The notes: generated from the sequence alone by a model not told the origin. Positions 7,662-17,065 are shown, counted from the first letter of the stretch. The stretch: DNA of 64,000 nucleotides from Chryseobacterium rhizoplanae (GCF_900182655.1 NZ_FXTC01000007.1:186001-250000); one strand, 5' to 3'. Translations and numbers: made by a program.

Positions 7662-8042
7662 TTATTTCTGCATGTTTTTCGCTTCGATGCTCAGCGTAGC
7701 GTGAGGAACGGCCAAAAGTCTTTCCTTAGGAATCAGTTTTCCTGTTACTCTGCAAACACCATACGTTTTATTTTCGATTCTGATCAAAGCATTTTTAAGG
7801 TCACGCACGAATTTTTCCTGTCTTCCTGCCAGAATAGAGTTCTGCTCTTTGCTCAGAGTTTCTGCTCCTTCCTCAAAAGCTTTGAAGGTAGGAGAAGTAT
7901 CATCCGTTCCATTATTCTGGTCATTGATAAAACTTTCTCTGATAAGCTGAAGATCTTTTTCTGCCTTTTCTATTTTTTCTTTAATGATCGCTTTAAATTC
8001 CTGTAAATCAGCATCGCTGTATCTAACTCTTTCGTCTGACAT
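7662..8042 (-). CDS. TraR/DksA-family protein with degenerate zinc finger
   Basis: This 126-aa protein has a coiled-coil N-terminus (about residues 1-75) and a C-terminal domain aligned with the DksA zinc finger. Only one cysteine remains (YGVCRVTGKLIPKERL); the other ligand positions are Thr, Ala or Ser (VPHATLSIEAK). This cysteine-poor version is usual in Bacteroidota. DksA proteins enter the RNA polymerase secondary channel to tune rRNA and stress promoters; that role is inferred. It follows ileS by 58 nt and precedes lspA, the conserved Bacteroidota order. Confidence 0.88.
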   Translation of the reverse strand: MSDERVRYSDADLQEFKAIIKEKIEKAEKDLQLIRESFINDQNNGTDDTSPTFKAFEEGAETLSKEQNSILAGRQEKFVRDLKNALIRIENKTYGVCRVTGKLIPKERLLAVPHATLSIEAKNMQK

Positions 8043-8100
8043 ATTCGTTCTCTTTTTTAATAAAATTATGAAATGGAATTTGAAATATAATAACTACATG

Positions 8101-11100
8101 TTAATTTTTTTCAACATTTATCTTAAAATTAACCTCATCTATTTCGATTTCGTTAAAATTTGAAAGTGAAGATACAATTTCTATTTTATTTGACAAGACT
8201 TCAGAAGAAATATATTCTTCATTTTTCTTAATATCACTAAGGAAAGGTGAGTTTTCTTCAATGGAGATATTAATCTTGTCTGTCAGTTCAAAATCTTTAT
8301 CTTTTCGCAGGTTTTGAATTCTGTTGATGAATTCTCTTGCGATACCTTCAGATTTTAGCTCATCGGTTAACGTCAAATCTAATGCCACAGTTGTTTTACC
8401 GTCTGAGGTAACCGTCCATCCCGGGATATCTTTTGTAGAAATTTCCACATCATCAAGGGTGATTTCATATCCCTGAACATCTAGTTTTCCTTCTTTTTCA
8501 AGACCGGCAATCTGTTCTGTGTTAAGATTTGCAATCTCGGCACCTACTACCTTCATGTCTTTTCCTAATTTAGGACCAAGCGCTTTGAAGTTAGGTTTTA
8601 TCTGTTTTACAATTAAGTGAGATGCTTCTTCAGCATTGATTAACTGTAATTCTTTCACGTTTACTTCCTGCTTGATCAGATCCGCAACAGCAAGAATTTG
8701 CGCTTCTGTTTTAGAATCCAATACAGGAACCAATACTTTTTGTAGCGGCTGGCGAACTTTTACATTTTCTTTCTTTCTTAAAGAGAAGACCATACTTGTA
8801 ATGTTCTGAGCCAAATGAGTTTTTTCAACCAGATCCTGATCAATTAAGCTTTCATCAGCTACCGGGAAGTCTGTTAAATGTATAGATTCACAGTTTTCCT
8901 TACCTGTTACTTTATTTAAGTCCTGATATAACTGATCCATAAAGAACGGAGCAATTGGAGCAGATAGCTTGGCAACTACTTCAAGACATGTGTATAAAGT
9001 CTGGTAAGCAGAGATCTTGTCATCAGAATAATCTCCTTTCCAGAAACGTCTTCTGCATAATCTTACATACCAGTTACTCAGGTTATCGTTCACAAAAGTG
9101 CTGATCGCTCTTGCTACTCTTGTTGGCTCATAATCTTCATAGAAAGCTTTTACTTCTTTGATCAGAAGGTTCAGTTCAGAAAGAACCCATCTGTCAATTT
9201 CAGGGCGGTTCTCCACTTCTTTTTCTGAATAGTTGAAGCCATCCACATTCGCATATAAAGCAAAGAATGAATACGTATTATAAAGTGTTCCGAAGAACTT
9301 TCTTCTTACTTCGTCAATTCCTTCAATGTCAAACTTCAGGTTTTCCCAAGGGTTTGCATTAGAGATCATATACCAACGGGTAGCATCCGGTCCGTACACA
9401 GAAAGGGTTTCAAACGGATCTACAGCATTTCCTAAACGTTTTGACATTTTTTGCCCGTTCTTATCCAGAACAAGACCGTTACTCATTACATTTTTATAAG
9501 CAACAGAATCAAAAACGGCTGTTCCGATTGCATGAAGTGTATAGAACCATCCACGGGTCTGGTCAACTCCTTCTGCGATGAAATCAGCAGGGAATGCTTT
9601 ATTGTTGTCGATTAATTCTTTATTTTCAAAAGGATAATGCAATTGAGCATAAGGCATAGACCCTGAATCGAACCAAACGTCGATCAGATCGCTTTCACGC
9701 TTCATTGCTTTTCCTGAATCAGAAACCAATATTACTTTGTCTACTACATTTTTGTGAAGATCCACAAGCTCATAGTTAGACTCAGACATATTTCCGATGA
9801 TAAACCCTTTGAACGGGTTTTCAGTCATCAGTCCGGCTGCAACTGATTTCTCAATTTCGTTGTATAATTCTTCTACGGAACCAATGATCTTCTCTTCTTT
9901 CAGGTCCTCGGTTCTCCAGATTGGCAACGGAATCCCCCAATATCTTGAACGGGAAAGATTCCAGTCGTTTACATTTTCCAACCAGTTGGCAAAACGTCCT
10001 TCTCCGGTAGCTTTTGGTTTCCAGTTGATTTCTTTGTTCAGATTAACCAATCTGTCTTTTACAGCGGTCATTTTTACGAACCATGAATCCAACGGATAAT
10101 ACAATACCGGTTTGTCAGTTCTCCAACAGTGTGGATAGGAGTGAACATATTTCTCTACTTTGAAAGCCTTGTTTTCTGTTTTCAACAGGATCGCAAGTTC
10201 TACATCCCATGATTTCTCAGGAGCTGTTCCTTCATCGTAATATTCATTTTTGATATAGGTTCCGGAGAATACCTCAGGAACATTTTCTCCTTTGATGAAT
10301 CTACCCTGTAAATCTACCAATGGTACAAGATTGTCATTTTCATCTTTTACCAACATTGGCGGGATCTCAGGTTGAGCCATTTTAGCAACTCTCGCATCAT
10401 CAGCACCGAAAGTAGGCGCTGTATGAACTACACCTGTACCGTCTTCTGTTGTTACGAAATCTCCTAAAATTACTCTGAACGCATTCTCAGGATTATCGTT
10501 TGGTGTAAACCAAGGAACTAATTGCTCATATCTTGTGTCAACAAGTTTTTCCCCTGTGAATTCTTTTAAAACTCTGAAAGGAATTACCTTAGTTTCCGGA
10601 GTATAGTTAGCAAAATCCTCATCTGTACCTTCTGCATATTTTTTACCGAAAACTTTAGGTAAAAGAACTCTTGATAAAACAACAGTTACAGGTTCAAATG
10701 TATATTGATTGAAAGTTTTAACCACAACATATTCAATATCTCTTCCTACGGTAAGTGCGGTATTGGATGGAAGCGTCCATGGAGTAGTCGTCCATGCAAG
10801 GATATGAACATCTCCGTCAACATCATTGAATAACGCTGAAGAGTCTTTCTTTACCTTAAACTGAGCAACCACCGTTGTATCTGAAACATCACGATACGTC
10901 CCGGGCTGATTCAGCTCGTGAGAAGAAAGTCCTGTTCCCGCTTTCGGAGAGTAAGGTTGGATAGTATACCCTTTGTACAATAAGCTTTTATCATACAATT
11001 GCTTTAGTAACCACCAAACGGTTTCCATATATTTTGACTTATACGTGATGTACGGATCATCAAGGTCTACCCAATATCCGATTTTTTCTGTAAGGTTATT

Positions 11101-11496
11101 CCAAACATCGGTATAACGCATTACCGCTTCACGACAAGCTTTGTTGTAGTCTTCAATAGAGATTTTTTTGCCAATATCTTCTTTCGTAATTCCTAATTCT
11201 TTTTCCACACCCAGTTCCACAGGAAGACCATGCGTATCCCAGCCTGCTTTACGGAAAACCTGTTTCCCGTTCTGGGTCTGGTAACGGCAGAAAATATCTT
11301 TCAATGCTCTTGCCATTACGTGGTGAATTCCAGGCATACCGTTTGCTGAAGGCGGACCTTCATAAAAAACAAACTCAGGATTTCCCTGACGAATCTCAAC
11401 ACTCTTATTGAAAGTTTTATTTTGTTTCCAAAATTCCGCTACATTCTCTGCTACGTCAATAAGGTTGAGGTTTTTGTATTCTTTAAATTGGCTCAT
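8101..11496 (-). CDS. ileS: Isoleucyl-tRNA synthetase
   Basis: This 1131-aa class Ia synthetase charges tRNA-Ile. The HIGH-equivalent region is PPSANGMPGIHHVMARALKD, the editing (CP1) domain includes AWTTTPWTLPSNTAL, and the KMSKS loop is GQKMSKRLGN. The anticodon-binding domain follows KFFGTLYNTYSFFALY, and a C-terminal extension contains the DUF5915-like region. The length fits the long eukaryote-like IleRS type, which often tolerates mupirocin. It has its own TAAATTTG promoter element and heads the run into the dksA-like gene and lspA. Confidence 0.97.
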   Translation of the reverse strand: MSQFKEYKNLNLIDVAENVAEFWKQNKTFNKSVEIRQGNPEFVFYEGPPSANGMPGIHHVMARALKDIFCRYQTQNGKQVFRKAGWDTHGLPVELGVEKELGITKEDIGKKISIEDYNKACREAVMRYTDVWNNLTEKIGYWVDLDDPYITYKSKYMETVWWLLKQLYDKSLLYKGYTIQPYSPKAGTGLSSHELNQPGTYRDVSDTTVVAQFKVKKDSSALFNDVDGDVHILAWTTTPWTLPSNTALTVGRDIEYVVVKTFNQYTFEPVTVVLSRVLLPKVFGKKYAEGTDEDFANYTPETKVIPFRVLKEFTGEKLVDTRYEQLVPWFTPNDNPENAFRVILGDFVTTEDGTGVVHTAPTFGADDARVAKMAQPEIPPMLVKDENDNLVPLVDLQGRFIKGENVPEVFSGTYIKNEYYDEGTAPEKSWDVELAILLKTENKAFKVEKYVHSYPHCWRTDKPVLYYPLDSWFVKMTAVKDRLVNLNKEINWKPKATGEGRFANWLENVNDWNLSRSRYWGIPLPIWRTEDLKEEKIIGSVEELYNEIEKSVAAGLMTENPFKGFIIGNMSESNYELVDLHKNVVDKVILVSDSGKAMKRESDLIDVWFDSGSMPYAQLHYPFENKELIDNNKAFPADFIAEGVDQTRGWFYTLHAIGTAVFDSVAYKNVMSNGLVLDKNGQKMSKRLGNAVDPFETLSVYGPDATRWYMISNANPWENLKFDIEGIDEVRRKFFGTLYNTYSFFALYANVDGFNYSEKEVENRPEIDRWVLSELNLLIKEVKAFYEDYEPTRVARAISTFVNDNLSNWYVRLCRRRFWKGDYSDDKISAYQTLYTCLEVVAKLSAPIAPFFMDQLYQDLNKVTGKENCESIHLTDFPVADESLIDQDLVEKTHLAQNITSMVFSLRKKENVKVRQPLQKVLVPVLDSKTEAQILAVADLIKQEVNVKELQLINAEEASHLIVKQIKPNFKALGPKLGKDMKVVGAEIANLNTEQIAGLEKEGKLDVQGYEITLDDVEISTKDIPGWTVTSDGKTTVALDLTLTDELKSEGIAREFINRIQNLRKDKDFELTDKINISIEENSPFLSDIKKNEEYISSEVLSNKIEIVSSLSNFNEIEIDEVNFKINVEKN

Positions 11497-11531
11497 GTAA
11501 ATATCTCAATATCGTTGATTAATTAAGTCTG

Positions 11532-11539
11532 CAAATTTA
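11532..11539 (-). promoter_or_regulatory. -7 element TAAATTTG for ileS
   Basis: This is a perfect TAnnTTTG on the minus strand, 35 nt before the ileS ATG. The 15-nt string TAAATTTGCAGACTT here recurs exactly in front of the MMPL gene (49629-49643), covering the -7 box and predicted start region. Confidence 0.5.
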
Positions 11540-11946
11540 CTAAAATTTGTCGGTTTATAATATATGTTTTATTTTGATATCATCTATTAAAAAGTTCAAT
11601 TTCAGAAATATAATAAAGAAAGTGGAGGAAAGTGAATGGTGAATGATCAATAGGTGAATTTTTCTCGCTGTTTTTTATGTGAAATTTTATGTAATTTATT
11701 CAATAGGAGCGGGCTTTAGCCCGCTTAAATAATAAAAACATATCCAACGGCTTTAGCCAAAACTTAATGGTCACGCAAAGTTCACAAAGATGTATGGATG
11801 ATGTAAGATCGATCGCAAAGGCGTTTCACTCAGCAGGGGAAATAAGGGTAAGAAAACAAAATTGATTCTAAAAATTGGCTAGAGTAAGAAGCGCTGATTG
11901 GGCAAAATTTTGTACATTTAATTAGATCTATAAACTCAAATGTTGT
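11540..11946. other. Gene-free stretch between ileS and the M23 gene
   Basis: About 400 nt without a convincing ORF. It contains twin-hairpin repeat copy B (11698-11764), then CACGCAAAGTTCACAAAG-type sequence and GATCGCAAAGGCGTTTC, which look like remnants of another dispersed repeat. A weak TACATTTA box at 11913-11920 could serve the M23 gene. Confidence 0.5.
11698..11764. repeat. Twin-hairpin intergenic repeat, copy B
   Basis: It begins ATTCAATAGGAGCGGG. The first hairpin is AGCGGGC/GCCCGCT around TTTA; the second module is CAACGGCTTTAGCCAAAAC. Same order and spacing as copies A and C. Confidence 0.75.
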
Positions 11947-13632
11947 ATGAGAATCTTTTCCAAACTGATGTTTATTATTTGTTTAATTAATAACATCATC
12001 ACACACGCCCAAAATTATCCACAAAACTATTTCCGGAATCCGCTAAACATTCCCATGCAGCTCGCTGCCAACTTTGGGGCGATCCGTACGAATCATTTTC
12101 ACATGGGGCTGGACCTGAGAACCAATAGCCAGGAGAATCTGCCGGTTGTAGCAGCTGCAGAAGGGTATGTCAGCAGGATAAAAGTAGAGCGGTACGGATT
12201 TGGAAATGCAGTGTATATTACTCATCCCAACGGTTATACCACAGTCTATGCCCATCTGAACAAATATTTTAATAAGCTTGATGAATATGTAAAGGAAAGA
12301 CAATATAAAGACGAAAAATGGGAACAGGACATTACTTTCCAACCCGGACAGTTTCCGGTGGAAAAAGGACAGCAAATTGCACTAAGTGGAAATACCGGAG
12401 GCTCTGCTGGTCCACATTTACATTTTGAAATAAGAAATACCAAAACAGAAGAGTGTCTCAACCCGTTACTTTTCGGTTTTGCCATTCCTGATACTGTTGC
12501 ACCAATTATCAGTGGACTCTACTGGTATGACAGACGTTTCAGTACTTATGAACCTGGAGCGAACGGAATTGCAGTGAGAAGAGCAGGGAATATTTATACT
12601 TCTAATCTTGTTCAGGTTAATTCTCCGGAAATAAGTTTTGGCATTAAAGCCGTAGATAAAGCCAATCAAGGGTTTAATCTGGGGATTTATAATGCAGAAT
12701 TATTGATGGATGGCAAGCTGATTTACAGTTTTAAAATTGATAAAATACACTATGATGATACCCGTTATATCAACGGCTGTATAGATTATACTAAATTCAT
12801 CAGGGATAAAATGGGAATTCAGCACCTGGCTGATTTACCGGGAATGAAACTTCAGAATTACAGTACCCCGAATTTGACAGGCATTATCAATCTTCAGGAT
12901 GAGGAGGTTCATAACATTGAAATAGTCCTGAAAGATACCAATGGGAATACCAGCCGATTAACAACAAAACTCCAGTTAAATACAACTTCAGAAAAAATAA
13001 CTGCTACAGGGAAAACGGTAATGCCTAATGAAGGAAAAACAATTTCCACCGAAAATGCAGAGATTAATTTCAGCAAAAATGCAGTGTATGATGCAGTTAA
13101 CTTCAATATGTATGAAAAGGCGGAAGTCGATCAGAATACGGTTTCAAACAGCCTTGTTTTACAAAATCCTTATATTCCGGTTCAGGACGAATATACTTTG
13201 AAAATAAAACCCAATAGAAGACTATCTGACGCTGAAAAAGATAAAGCCATTATCCTCCTTGATTATGGAAGTGATAAGGATGTGGTAAAAGCAAAGTGGA
13301 ATGGTGACAGGGCAGAAGGGCAGTTCAACAGATTGGGCACAGCAAAATTATTAATAGACAATACCCTGCCGTCCGTTTCATCAGGATGGGCAGAAGGAGC
13401 GTTGGTAAACAACAGTTCTTTATTGTTAAAAGGAACAACGAAAGTGGGTGATATCATTTCATTCCGGGCTGAGCTGGATGGAAAATGGCTTCGCTTTGCC
13501 CGTGTAAAAGATAATTTTGTTTACACCTTTGATGAAAAATGCCCGAAAGGATCAGGGGTTCATACTTTAAAGGTAACAACCATAAATACCGCTGGAAATA
13601 CAAACGTACAAACCTTTACCTTCCGGAGATAA
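11947..13632 (+). CDS. Secreted M23 (LytM-type) metallopeptidase
   Basis: This 561-aa protein has a signal peptide (LMFIICLINNIITHAQ) and an N-terminal peptidase_M23 domain at about residues 45-170. Zinc ligands are visible in HFHMGLD (first His and Asp) and in HLHFE (HxH). Such enzymes cut peptidoglycan cross-bridges or act as hydrolase activators. Residues about 185-561 are beta-rich with no catalytic motif I recognise and may bind partners. It is monocistronic. The ATG at 11947 fits the signal peptide. Confidence 0.9.
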   Translation: MRIFSKLMFIICLINNIITHAQNYPQNYFRNPLNIPMQLAANFGAIRTNHFHMGLDLRTNSQENLPVVAAAEGYVSRIKVERYGFGNAVYITHPNGYTTVYAHLNKYFNKLDEYVKERQYKDEKWEQDITFQPGQFPVEKGQQIALSGNTGGSAGPHLHFEIRNTKTEECLNPLLFGFAIPDTVAPIISGLYWYDRRFSTYEPGANGIAVRRAGNIYTSNLVQVNSPEISFGIKAVDKANQGFNLGIYNAELLMDGKLIYSFKIDKIHYDDTRYINGCIDYTKFIRDKMGIQHLADLPGMKLQNYSTPNLTGIINLQDEEVHNIEIVLKDTNGNTSRLTTKLQLNTTSEKITATGKTVMPNEGKTISTENAEINFSKNAVYDAVNFNMYEKAEVDQNTVSNSLVLQNPYIPVQDEYTLKIKPNRRLSDAEKDKAIILLDYGSDKDVVKAKWNGDRAEGQFNRLGTAKLLIDNTLPSVSSGWAEGALVNNSSLLLKGTTKVGDIISFRAELDGKWLRFARVKDNFVYTFDEKCPKGSGVHTLKVTTINTAGNTNVQTFTFRR

Positions 13633-13677
13633 AACAGGTTAATGCTTGAATTTTTAAATCTTTTAATTTTAATTAAA

Positions 13678-13685
13678 TAAATTTG
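13678..13685 (+). promoter_or_regulatory. -7 element TAAATTTG for the AMP-ligase gene
   Basis: This is a perfect TAnnTTTG 20 nt before the TTG start codon at 13706. The nearest upstream TTG (13646-13648) is 29 nt away, longer than the usual spacer. Confidence 0.45.
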
Positions 13686-13705
13686 CTCTTTAAAAATTAA
13701 AATCA

Positions 13706-14998
13706 TTGGAATTTTATCCGTCAATCGAGAAAGCAGACATTCAGGAAATCAAAATATTTCAGGAAGAAAAACTTCGTGAGCTTTTGATCTATCTTGAAAC
13801 TCATTCACCCTTTTATCAGAGACTGTTTAAAGAAAATAATATTCATATTGCTGACATTCGTACTTTGGAGGATCTTCGTAAGATTCCTACTACCACGAAG
13901 AATGATCTGCAGCAGTACAACCATGATTTTTTCTGTATAACACCAGATAAGATTGTTGATTACAGCACGACTTCCGGGACTTTAGGAGATCCGGTTACTT
14001 TTGGACTTTCAGATAATGATCTTGAAAGGCTGGCATATAATGAAGCAATTTCTTTTGCCTGTGCCGGCATTCAAAAAGGAGATGTTGTTCAGATGATTAC
14101 CACCATAGACAAAAGGTTTATGGCGGGCCTGGCTTATTTTCTGGGTTTAAGGAAAATGGGAGCAAGCGTAGTGAGAATGGGGCCTGGAATTCCTGAACTG
14201 CAATGGGATTCTATTTTCAGATATAAACCTAAATACCTGATCACTGTTCCTTCTTTTCTGTTGAAAATGATTGATTATGCTGAAAAGCATGGATTGGATT
14301 ATAAAAATTCAAGTGTTTATGGAGCTGTATGTATCGGAGAAAGTATCAAAAATCAGGATTTTACAGATAATATTCTTTCCCAGAAGATCAAAGAAAAGTG
14401 GGATATAAAACTTTTTTCCACTTATGCTTCTACCGAAATGAGCACCGCTTTTACAGAGTGTGAATTCCAGATCGGAGGACATCACCATCCGGAATTAATT
14501 ATCACCGAAATTCTGGACGATAACGGAAATCCGGTTAAAGAAGGAGAAAGTGGAGAACTTACGATCACAACTTTAGGCGTTGAAGCCATCCCTTTGCTAA
14601 GATTTAAAACCGGAGATATTGTAAAAGCACACCATGAGCCATGCCGGTGTGGAAGAAATACGATGAGGTTAGGACCTGTAGTGGGAAGGAAACAGCAGAT
14701 GATCAAATATAAAGGAACAACGCTGTATCCGCCGGCAATGAATGATATTTTAAATGATTTCAACAATATTTTATGCTATCAGATTGTCATTCAGGCCAAC
14801 GAAATAGGTCTTGACGAAATTATCATTAAACTAAGTACAGAAGAAGAACACGATAGCTTTGTCAATGAAGTGAGAGACCATTTCCGGGCAAAGTTGAGAG
14901 TAAGTCCGAAAATTGAAATCATCGATTTTGATATCCTGTCTAAAACAGTTTTCAATCCAAACAGCAGAAAACCAATTACTTTTATTGATCTGAGATAA
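13706..14998 (+). CDS. PaaK-like AMP-forming acyl/aryl-CoA ligase
   Basis: This 430-aa adenylate-forming enzyme is related to phenylacetate-CoA ligase. Landmarks are the phosphate-binding loop YSTTSGTLGDPV, TYASTEMSTAFTEC, LLRFKTGDIVKAHHEPCRCGR and a C-terminal swivel domain. No in-frame ATG precedes MEFYPSIEK and a stop lies 12 nt upstream, so TTG 13706 is the start. Encoded next to a tyrosine ammonia-lyase, it probably activates 4-coumarate as starter of the aryl-polyene chain; transfer to CoA or ACP cannot be distinguished. The two cysteines in CRCGR are typical of PaaK-like ligases. Confidence 0.85.
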   Translation: MEFYPSIEKADIQEIKIFQEEKLRELLIYLETHSPFYQRLFKENNIHIADIRTLEDLRKIPTTTKNDLQQYNHDFFCITPDKIVDYSTTSGTLGDPVTFGLSDNDLERLAYNEAISFACAGIQKGDVVQMITTIDKRFMAGLAYFLGLRKMGASVVRMGPGIPELQWDSIFRYKPKYLITVPSFLLKMIDYAEKHGLDYKNSSVYGAVCIGESIKNQDFTDNILSQKIKEKWDIKLFSTYASTEMSTAFTECEFQIGGHHHPELIITEILDDNGNPVKEGESGELTITTLGVEAIPLLRFKTGDIVKAHHEPCRCGRNTMRLGPVVGRKQQMIKYKGTTLYPPAMNDILNDFNNILCYQIVIQANEIGLDEIIIKLSTEEEHDSFVNEVRDHFRAKLRVSPKIEIIDFDILSKTVFNPNSRKPITFIDLR

Positions 14999-15037
14999 AA
15001 TTAATTTAAAGAAAGACCGGGAAATCCATTTTTACTA

Positions 15038-15045
15038 TATCTTTG
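15038..15045 (+). promoter_or_regulatory. -7 element TATCTTTG
   Basis: This is a perfect TAnnTTTG 27 nt before the ATG at 15073. No -33 TTG at the usual distance. Confidence 0.45.
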
Positions 15046-15072
15046 GTCGCTTAAATATTAGAGCTAATAACT

Positions 15073-15678
15073 ATGAAAAAATTATTACTGCTGCTTTTTG
15101 TAGCAATTACAACATCAACTTTCGCCCAGAATAAAATTAATTTTGAACAGGGAAATTTTGATTTTTTAAAAGATCAGTCTGAAGTAAATGTACAACTGGT
15201 ATTTGATAATGCCGTTTATCAGGAGAAAAACTTTACAGAAGCCCAATATCTTGAAAACAGGAAAGCTGATATCACAGCTAAAAAAAGTGAAGCTGTTTGG
15301 AACAACTGGATGCATCAGTGGGACAAATTTAAAACTTCAGAATATTTGGATTATTTTCTTAAAGGGATCAATGGAAAGTCAAAGAAAGTAGTTTTCAAAG
15401 GTGATGCGAAAACAAAATACACTTTAATCATTGATGCAAAATGGATCTACGCCGGCTGGTATGGCGGAATGATTGGCTCACAGGAAGCTAAACTGACTGC
15501 TGATATGAAGTTTGTAGAAACAGATAATCCTTCAAATGTAGTGATGAGATTACAAGCAGATAAAATAGGAGGTAAGCAGATGAATAAAGAATTTGCATGG
15601 GAGTACGGAAGGATAGCTGCAGCTTATGAAGTTACAGGGAAAAAATTAGGAAAAGAAATTAAAGCAGTTATAAAATAA
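15073..15678 (+). CDS. Conserved secreted protein of unknown function
   Basis: This 201-aa protein has a clear signal peptide (MKKLLLLLFVAITTSTFAQ, cleaved near residue 19). The mature part contains AKWIYAGWYGGMIGSQEAKL and mixed alpha/beta character. I recognise no catalytic motif. Its own promoter element and a terminator shared with the convergent flavoenzyme gene make it monocistronic. Its place at the edge of the pigment locus suggests, but does not show, an envelope role. Confidence 0.75.
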   Translation: MKKLLLLLFVAITTSTFAQNKINFEQGNFDFLKDQSEVNVQLVFDNAVYQEKNFTEAQYLENRKADITAKKSEAVWNNWMHQWDKFKTSEYLDYFLKGINGKSKKVVFKGDAKTKYTLIIDAKWIYAGWYGGMIGSQEAKLTADMKFVETDNPSNVVMRLQADKIGGKQMNKEFAWEYGRIAAAYEVTGKKLGKEIKAVIK

Positions 15679-15680
15679 CA

Positions 15681-15712
15681 AAAAACGGTCTGAAAATTCA
15701 GACCGTTTTTTT
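15681..15712. terminator. Bidirectional terminator between convergent genes
   Basis: ACGGTCTGAA (15685-15694) pairs perfectly with TTCAGACCGT (15697-15706), flanked by A- and T-runs that give a T-tract in both directions. It serves the secreted-protein gene and the halogenase-like gene. Confidence 0.88.
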
Positions 15713-16967
15713 ATGCTTGGTTTTGCTGTTCCTGTTTTTCTAGCTTAATCAGGTTGGCTAGGTTTTTAATCACAGTATCATGCTTTTTCACAAAAGGATT
15801 GTCTTTGTTCCAGACATACCCTGCTAAAACAGCACAGATCTTTTTCTTTACGTCCGGATTTTCCGGCTGATGGAAAAATAGTTCCTGAAGATTTCCGGTA
15901 TACCATTCTTTTACATACGTGGTGAAAACATCCACGCCGTATAAAATATAATCCGTGTATTCTGTCTGCCAGTTGATTTTTTCTCCGTTTAATTGTCTTA
16001 ATGCTAGTTTTGCAGCCAGCATTCCGGATTCTGTGGCAAAAGCCATTCCCGAAGAAAATACCGGATCAAGGAATTCTGATGCATTCCCGGTTAAGGCAAA
16101 TCCGTCCCCGAATAAACTTTTAACGGAGCAAGAATAATCTTTCAGATGTTTAGGTTCAAAAAGGAATTCCACATCCCCAAAACGTTTTACATAATAATCA
16201 GACAGAGAAATAGCTTTTCTTAAAGCTTCGGCTGCATCTCCGTTTTCAGATAATTTATCAATATATTCAGTAGGGCCTACAATTCCTAAACTTGTATTTC
16301 CGTTGGAAAAAGGAATTACCCAAAGCCATACTTCTGTTTCAATAATGTCAAAAGAAATTAAAGTTCCTTCTTCTCCCGGCGCTCTGTTAATATCATTTAC
16401 ATGAGAAAAAATCGCGGAGTGAGGAGACAGCTTTGAAGGTTTTTCAAGATCTAGCAGACGAGGCAAGACTCTTCCGTAACCGCTGGAGTCAATCACAAAC
16501 TTTGCATGGATCTCTTTCGTTTCTCCATCCTTATTTTTTACTGTAGTTACAGAATCTGTTCCATTAAACTTGATGTCAATAACTTCAGTCTCAAATTCAA
16601 GATCAACTCCTTTATTAATGACTTCCTGAGCAAGAGTATTATCAAAATCAGCCCTAGGAACCTGCCAGGTCCAGTCCCAGCCTTCCCCGAATTTGTTGCT
16701 GAAATCAAAAATGCAGACCTCATCACCACGAAGGAAACGTGCCCCAAGCTTTTTTTCAAAGCCCATTTTATCTAATGCAGGGAAAAGTCCGGCCTCTTCA
16801 AAGTGATCCATTACCCTCGGAATTAAGCTTTCACCCACTACCAGTCTGGGGAATTTTGTCTTTTCGACTACTTTCACGCTGACGTTATTGTTCTTCAGGT
16901 ATGAAGAAGACACGCATCCCGAAGGTCCGGCTCCGATTACAAGAACGTCAACAAATTCTTTGCTCAT
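15711..16967 (-). CDS. Flavin-dependent halogenase/monooxygenase-like oxidoreductase
   Basis: The protein has 418 aa. The N-terminal FAD-binding GxGxxG is VIGAGPSGC (residues 10-18), followed by VVGESLIPR, KLGARF with Lys73, and WTWQVP at residues 99-104, a near match to the halogenase WxWxIP motif. A second FAD motif region is GDGFALTGNASEFLDPVFSSGM. These features fit the tryptophan/pyrrole/phenol halogenase branch of flavin monooxygenases. In this locus it could chlorinate or hydroxylate the aryl ring of the flexirubin chromophore. It is transcribed divergently from the ammonia-lyase gene by an overlapping promoter. Many proteins named halogenase-like hydroxylate instead, so the reaction is open. 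Confidence 0.8.
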   Translation of the reverse strand: MSKEFVDVLVIGAGPSGCVSSSYLKNNNVSVKVVEKTKFPRLVVGESLIPRVMDHFEEAGLFPALDKMGFEKKLGARFLRGDEVCIFDFSNKFGEGWDWTWQVPRADFDNTLAQEVINKGVDLEFETEVIDIKFNGTDSVTTVKNKDGETKEIHAKFVIDSSGYGRVLPRLLDLEKPSKLSPHSAIFSHVNDINRAPGEEGTLISFDIIETEVWLWVIPFSNGNTSLGIVGPTEYIDKLSENGDAAEALRKAISLSDYYVKRFGDVEFLFEPKHLKDYSCSVKSLFGDGFALTGNASEFLDPVFSSGMAFATESGMLAAKLALRQLNGEKINWQTEYTDYILYGVDVFTTYVKEWYTGNLQELFFHQPENPDVKKKICAVLAGYVWNKDNPFVKKHDTVIKNLANLIKLEKQEQQNQA

Positions 16968-16996
16968 CTTTGATTTTTTATTTTAATAATAACTTT

Positions 16997-17004
16997 TATC
17001 TTTG
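16997..17004 (+). promoter_or_regulatory. -7 element TATCTTTG for the ammonia-lyase operon
   Basis: This is a perfect TAnnTTTG. TTG at 16970-16972 lies 24 nt upstream, close to the expected -33 spacing. The predicted start, about 17010, falls inside the opposing -7 box. Confidence 0.55.
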
Positions 17005-17007
17005 CCG

Positions 17008-17015
17008 CAAAATTA
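17008..17015 (-). promoter_or_regulatory. -7 element TAATTTTG for the halogenase-like gene
   Basis: Read on the minus strand, TAATTTTG is a perfect TAnnTTTG, 41 nt upstream of the flavoenzyme ATG. Only three bases (CCG) separate it from the plus-strand -7 box, so the two promoters face each other and overlap. Confidence 0.5.
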
Positions 17016-17065
17016 GTGACAAATAATCAATATTTTAAAAAATTATCAACTATTACTTTTAATTG

